Positions 27,141 through 30,333 of a DNA stretch of 30,333 bases are shown here, one piece after another. The stretch is from the IMG/VR virus record IMGVR_UViG_3300009183_000258, positions 1-30,333 of that record; one strand, written 5' to 3'. A program made the position numbers and the translations under genes. How positions within the stretch are numbered: the stretch's first letter is position 1; each line of letters begins with the position of its first letter. Source of the DNA: a virus. The notes below the pieces were generated by a model. The model was not told where the DNA came from. It worked only from the letters and a program-made list of their open reading frames with translations, and did not search any database.

Positions 27141-29252
27141 ATGAGCTATAAAGTTCAACATACAGAAACTACAAATCCAAGTAAGCCACCAATTATTGTA
27201 GAAGACCAATCTCTTAATACAGATACAAGTGTTACATTTGTGGGCAAGAATTATCCAGGATATTCAAGGGTCATTGGTGAAAACTTTTTACATTTATTAG
27301 AAAATTTTGCAAAAAACACTGCACCAGTAAATGCAGTTGAAGGTCAGTTGTGGTATGATAATAGTCCCGGTGTTAATTTATTAAAAGTATATGATGGAAC
27401 ACAGTGGACCGCAGCCGGCAGTGTTAAAAAAGCAACAACTGCACCTAGCGTTGGTATTGTCGGAGACTTATGGGTTAATACAAATACCCAACAACTCCAT
27501 GTGTATTCTGGATCAAATTGGTTATTAATTGGCCCTCAATATAGTTCGGGAGCTAAAACAGGTCCTGACGTAGAAACTATTGTTGATATTAATAATATTG
27601 ATCATAGTGTAATGACATTGTATGCTAATAATTATAGATTAGCAATATTGAGTAAAGAATCTTTCACTCCTAAATTATTAATTACGGGATTTGAAACGAT
27701 TGGTCAAGGTTTAAACATTAGTACAGTTGATACTACGAGTACAAGTTCACCTACAAAATTTTGGGGAACAGCCAGCAAAGCCGACGCATTAGTAATCAAT
27801 AACGCAACGGTTGCTGCCGTAAACTTTTTAAGAACAGATGTATCAAGCATTACAAATGCTACAATTGGTGTAAGAGCTAACGGCGGCATTACAGTTGGAA
27901 GTGACCTAAGTTTTAACGTTGCAACTGATGCGGCATCAAACTCAGCAGTTTTATACTCTAAGGCTAGTGGTGGTAATCTTGATATACGTTTAACTCAAAC
28001 AAACGGTACAATTACAAACGTAATCCGTGTTGATTCTACTAACAGAGTTGGTATTAACAATACTGCTCCACAAGAAGCATTAGATGTTACTGGCAATATT
28101 ATAGCAAGCGGAGATGCTACAATTGACGGCGAAGTAACGGCAACTACTTTAAATATCAATTCAACATCTACATTTACAGATGATATTTCAACATACGGTC
28201 AAACATTAATTAATTATTTAGATATTGATGGGAATCCTACAACAGCCGCAGTAATATTACCCGGTGATAATACAGCTGATGCATTGTATGATATTGGTTC
28301 AGTCGCCCGTAGGTTTAGAAACATTTATGCACAAGAGTTTGTAGGAAGTTTTAACGGTGCATTTACAGGATCATTATCAGGAAGCATTACCGGATCAGCC
28401 GCAAAACTTTCAAGCCCAACGACATTCCAATTGTTAGGAGACGTATCAAGTGATGCAGTATCCTTTGATGGACAAACTCCACAAACAGGATATCCACCAG
28501 GCGTAATTAAATTTACAACAACAATCAATCAAAACTTAATTACCGCTAAAGATTTAGCTACTGATTCATTAAGTGCAGACCAATTACTTGTATATCGTAG
28601 TGGAACTGGTAGCGGACTTAAGAGGATGAGTAAACAAACGTTTATTTCAACTATCCCTACAGTACCAATTGGCGCAATTTTTCCGTATGCTGGAACAGCA
28701 TTACCTGCAGGATACGTATTATGCGACGGCGGAGAAGTAAAAATTGCAGATTATACAGAGTTGTTTGGTGTAATTGGCTATACTTATAAGCCAACAGGTT
28801 TAATAGGTAAAAATACATTTGCTTTACCTGATTTAAGAGGTAGGTTTCCGTTGGGTAGAGATAATATGGATAACGGAACAACTGTACCAGATAAAGACGA
28901 CCCTACAATTTTATTAGATGCAGGCGGCGGAAGTGCAAATAGAGTAACATCAACGGCAGCTGATAATCTTGGAAACGGTTCTGGACAAGAAGAAATTGGC
29001 ATTGAGGTTAACAATCTTCCAGAGCATCAACACACATTGCAAAGTGCAAGCCAGCGACAGTATTATGCAGGGGGAATACCGTCAGGTACAGCAGACTCAG
29101 GAACAGTTCCAGATCTAGGAGTATCAGTAGGAGCAACTGGTTATGGATTACCTAACAGTGGCGGTGTTGATTCTACAAGGCACGGTGATGCAATTAATGG
29201 TATGAATCCGTATCTAACTATAAACTATATAATCTTTACTGGTGTCCTATAA
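27141..29252 (+). CDS. Tail fibre protein with Phage Tail Collar domain
   Basis: A 703-residue fibre. The N-terminal segment (residues about 35-100) has VIGENFLHLLENFAKNTAPV, GQLWYD and LLKVYDGTQW, a repeated cap domain also present in the next gene. The shaft includes VGINNTAPQEALDVTGNI (near 303-325) and GSFNGAFTGSLSGSITGSA (near 400). The C-terminal 200 residues are a tail collar domain of the gp12/microcystin-dependent-protein type: IGAIFPYAGTALPAGYVLCD (from about 506), FALPDLRGRFPLGRD (near 562), NLPEHQHTL (near 628) and MNPYLTINYIIFTG at the end. The HQH is the usual metal-binding pair in gp12-like folds. Start taken at ATG 27141 (GGAG at 27131-27134); TTG at 27129 is less likely because it lies inside the previous gene. 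Confidence 0.85.
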   Translation: MSYKVQHTETTNPSKPPIIVEDQSLNTDTSVTFVGKNYPGYSRVIGENFLHLLENFAKNTAPVNAVEGQLWYDNSPGVNLLKVYDGTQWTAAGSVKKATTAPSVGIVGDLWVNTNTQQLHVYSGSNWLLIGPQYSSGAKTGPDVETIVDINNIDHSVMTLYANNYRLAILSKESFTPKLLITGFETIGQGLNISTVDTTSTSSPTKFWGTASKADALVINNATVAAVNFLRTDVSSITNATIGVRANGGITVGSDLSFNVATDAASNSAVLYSKASGGNLDIRLTQTNGTITNVIRVDSTNRVGINNTAPQEALDVTGNIIASGDATIDGEVTATTLNINSTSTFTDDISTYGQTLINYLDIDGNPTTAAVILPGDNTADALYDIGSVARRFRNIYAQEFVGSFNGAFTGSLSGSITGSAAKLSSPTTFQLLGDVSSDAVSFDGQTPQTGYPPGVIKFTTTINQNLITAKDLATDSLSADQLLVYRSGTGSGLKRMSKQTFISTIPTVPIGAIFPYAGTALPAGYVLCDGGEVKIADYTELFGVIGYTYKPTGLIGKNTFALPDLRGRFPLGRDNMDNGTTVPDKDDPTILLDAGGGSANRVTSTAADNLGNGSGQEEIGIEVNNLPEHQHTLQSASQRQYYAGGIPSGTADSGTVPDLGVSVGATGYGLPNSGGVDSTRHGDAINGMNPYLTINYIIFTGVL

Positions 29253-30333
29253 TGAGCTATATTATAAACAAAACTGATGGAACTGTTTTAACAGAAATAG
29301 TTGATGGAACTATTGATCAAACAGCAACAGATTTAACCCTTATTGGAAAAAATTCTAGTAGTTACGGCGAAGTAATGAATGAAAATTTTATTCATCTATT
29401 AGAAAATTTTGCCAACACATCGCAACCTAATAATCCAATACAAGGTCAACTATGGTATGACACCACTGAAAATCGATTAAAAGTTTATAACGGAACACAG
29501 TTTGTAGTAAGTGGCGGCACAATAGTTTCAAATAATATTCCTATTTTAACTCAAGGTGACTTATGGATTGATAGTCGTCGTAAACAATTGTTCTTTAATG
29601 ACGGAGTATCAACAATACTTGCAGGCCCAGCATGGACTGTACAGCAAGGTGTTACTGGTTTTGCAGTTGCTGACATACTTGATATTGATAACAATTCTAG
29701 AACAATTGCAACATTGACTATTGGCGGAGTACCTCTCGGTATTTTTAGCAACACTCAATTTGCTCCAAACATTGATAATGATTCTTTAGCAGGCTGGGAA
29801 GGACAAGAATTTAGTTTAACTACTACTTACATTAAAGGCGATAGGGTAAACTATAGGTCTAATCCTAATACTCCACCTAAATTAGTTTATCAAGCAATAG
29901 CTGATGTTATTCCTCCAGGAACATTACCAACTAATACATCATATTGGAAACAAATTAAATTAAATCCTGGATTTAATGCCGGCACTTTAGGAAATTTAAA
30001 ATTTGATGTAATTTCTACAAGTGCAGATGCACTTATTGACAGTAGCGGAAACTTATATGCTGCCGAAGATTTTATTTTATCTCAGGGTGATTCAACAATT
30101 ATAGGGCAATTAACTATTGCTAATTCACAACCTTTAGTATTAGGTGCAAGCAGTCAAACTGAAATCAGGGTTGGAAATTCATCTTTTGAAATTAACTCAA
30201 ATATTTCTGACCAAAACTTTCAAATTGGATCTAAAAATGTTAGTGCAGGAGTTCAGGCAAGTATTTTTGTTAATGCTAATGCTGAACGTGTTGGAATATA
30301 CACATCTAATCCAGGACTAAATTTAGATCCTTC
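29252..30333 (+). CDS. Paralogous tail fibre protein (partial, C-terminus beyond right edge)
   Basis: An open frame from ATG 29252 (its A is the last base of the previous TAA) runs 360 codons to the window end with no stop. The N-terminus MSYIINKTDGTVL resembles the neighbour, and residues 41-82 (EVMNENFIHLLENFANTSQP, GQLWYD, RLKVYNGTQF) are clearly paralogous to the cap of the preceding fibre. Around residues 188-236 there is a module with the W...Y...W pattern (YIKGDRVNYR, LVYQAIADV, GTLPTNTSYWKQI) resembling a CBM5/12-like carbohydrate-binding domain. The last visible residues (NAERVGIYTSNPGLNLDPS) begin the VGI...NPxxxLD shaft motif found also in the neighbour. It probably ends with its own receptor-binding or collar domain, outside the window. 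Confidence 0.8.
   Translation, partial: MSYIINKTDGTVLTEIVDGTIDQTATDLTLIGKNSSSYGEVMNENFIHLLENFANTSQPNNPIQGQLWYDTTENRLKVYNGTQFVVSGGTIVSNNIPILTQGDLWIDSRRKQLFFNDGVSTILAGPAWTVQQGVTGFAVADILDIDNNSRTIATLTIGGVPLGIFSNTQFAPNIDNDSLAGWEGQEFSLTTTYIKGDRVNYRSNPNTPPKLVYQAIADVIPPGTLPTNTSYWKQIKLNPGFNAGTLGNLKFDVISTSADALIDSSGNLYAAEDFILSQGDSTIIGQLTIANSQPLVLGASSQTEIRVGNSSFEINSNISDQNFQIGSKNVSAGVQASIFVNANAERVGIYTSNPGLNLDP

Noticed and set aside
1-30333. CRISPR arrays, tRNA genes, insertion sequences or attachment sites
   Set aside because: None seen: no regularly spaced identical repeats outside the fibre-shaft repeats, no tRNA-like cloverleaf was noticed, and no transposase or integrase motifs.

Overview
This window is a virion-assembly region of a T4-like (contractile-tailed, myovirus-type) bacteriophage. 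No bacterial housekeeping genes, tRNAs, insertion sequences or CRISPR arrays are visible. The DNA is AT-rich and gene-dense, with gaps of 0-80 bp. Protein style (lysozyme-less gp5, tail-collar fibres, conserved marine-phage fibre domains) points to a marine T4-superfamily phage of a low-GC host. The host cannot be named from this sequence.

Layout. Bases 1-682 (minus strand, cut by the left edge) encode the start of a gp55-type late-transcription sigma factor. The 78-bp divergent gap after it holds a near-consensus host sigma70 promoter firing left into gp55 and a late-promoter octamer firing right into the structural genes. The two elements overlap by one base. Everything from 761 to the right edge is on the plus strand: a gp48-like tube cap (761-1741), gp53-like wedge protein (1743-2045), a hub-like protein (2047-4269), a gp5-like spike without lysozyme (4279-5718), gp25 (5723-6163) and an enlarged gp6 (6211-9720). 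Next comes a single 4727-residue giant protein (9713-23896), nearly half of the window. The host-contact module follows: a short repeat fibre protein (23900-24805), a subtilisin-family protease with intact catalytic residues (24807-26465), an unrecognised virion-like protein (26525-27139), a tail-collar fibre (27141-29252) and a paralogous fibre cut by the right edge (29252-30333).

How they work together. gp48, gp53, hub, gp5, gp25 and gp6 are parts of the baseplate, the machine that triggers sheath contraction and punctures the host envelope. The giant protein sits in the slot where T4 has gp7 and reads as a mosaic of beta-rich adhesive modules: a cupredoxin-like fold, an FG-GAP beta-propeller, several aromatic W...Y...W modules resembling chitin-binding CBM5/12 domains, and many copies of a tail-fibre type beta module. 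I infer it is a baseplate-anchored structural and adhesive protein. The subtilisin may cut host surface protein or mature the fibres. Three late-promoter octamers (NATAAATA) lie 19-21 nt before the start codons at 761, 6211 and 26525, and the sigma factor expected to read them is encoded at the left edge.

Most notable points: the overlapping early/late divergent promoters, the giant mosaic protein, the protease inside the fibre cluster, and a roughly 120-residue insertion in gp55. All family assignments come from reading the sequence and remembered family features; no searches were run.
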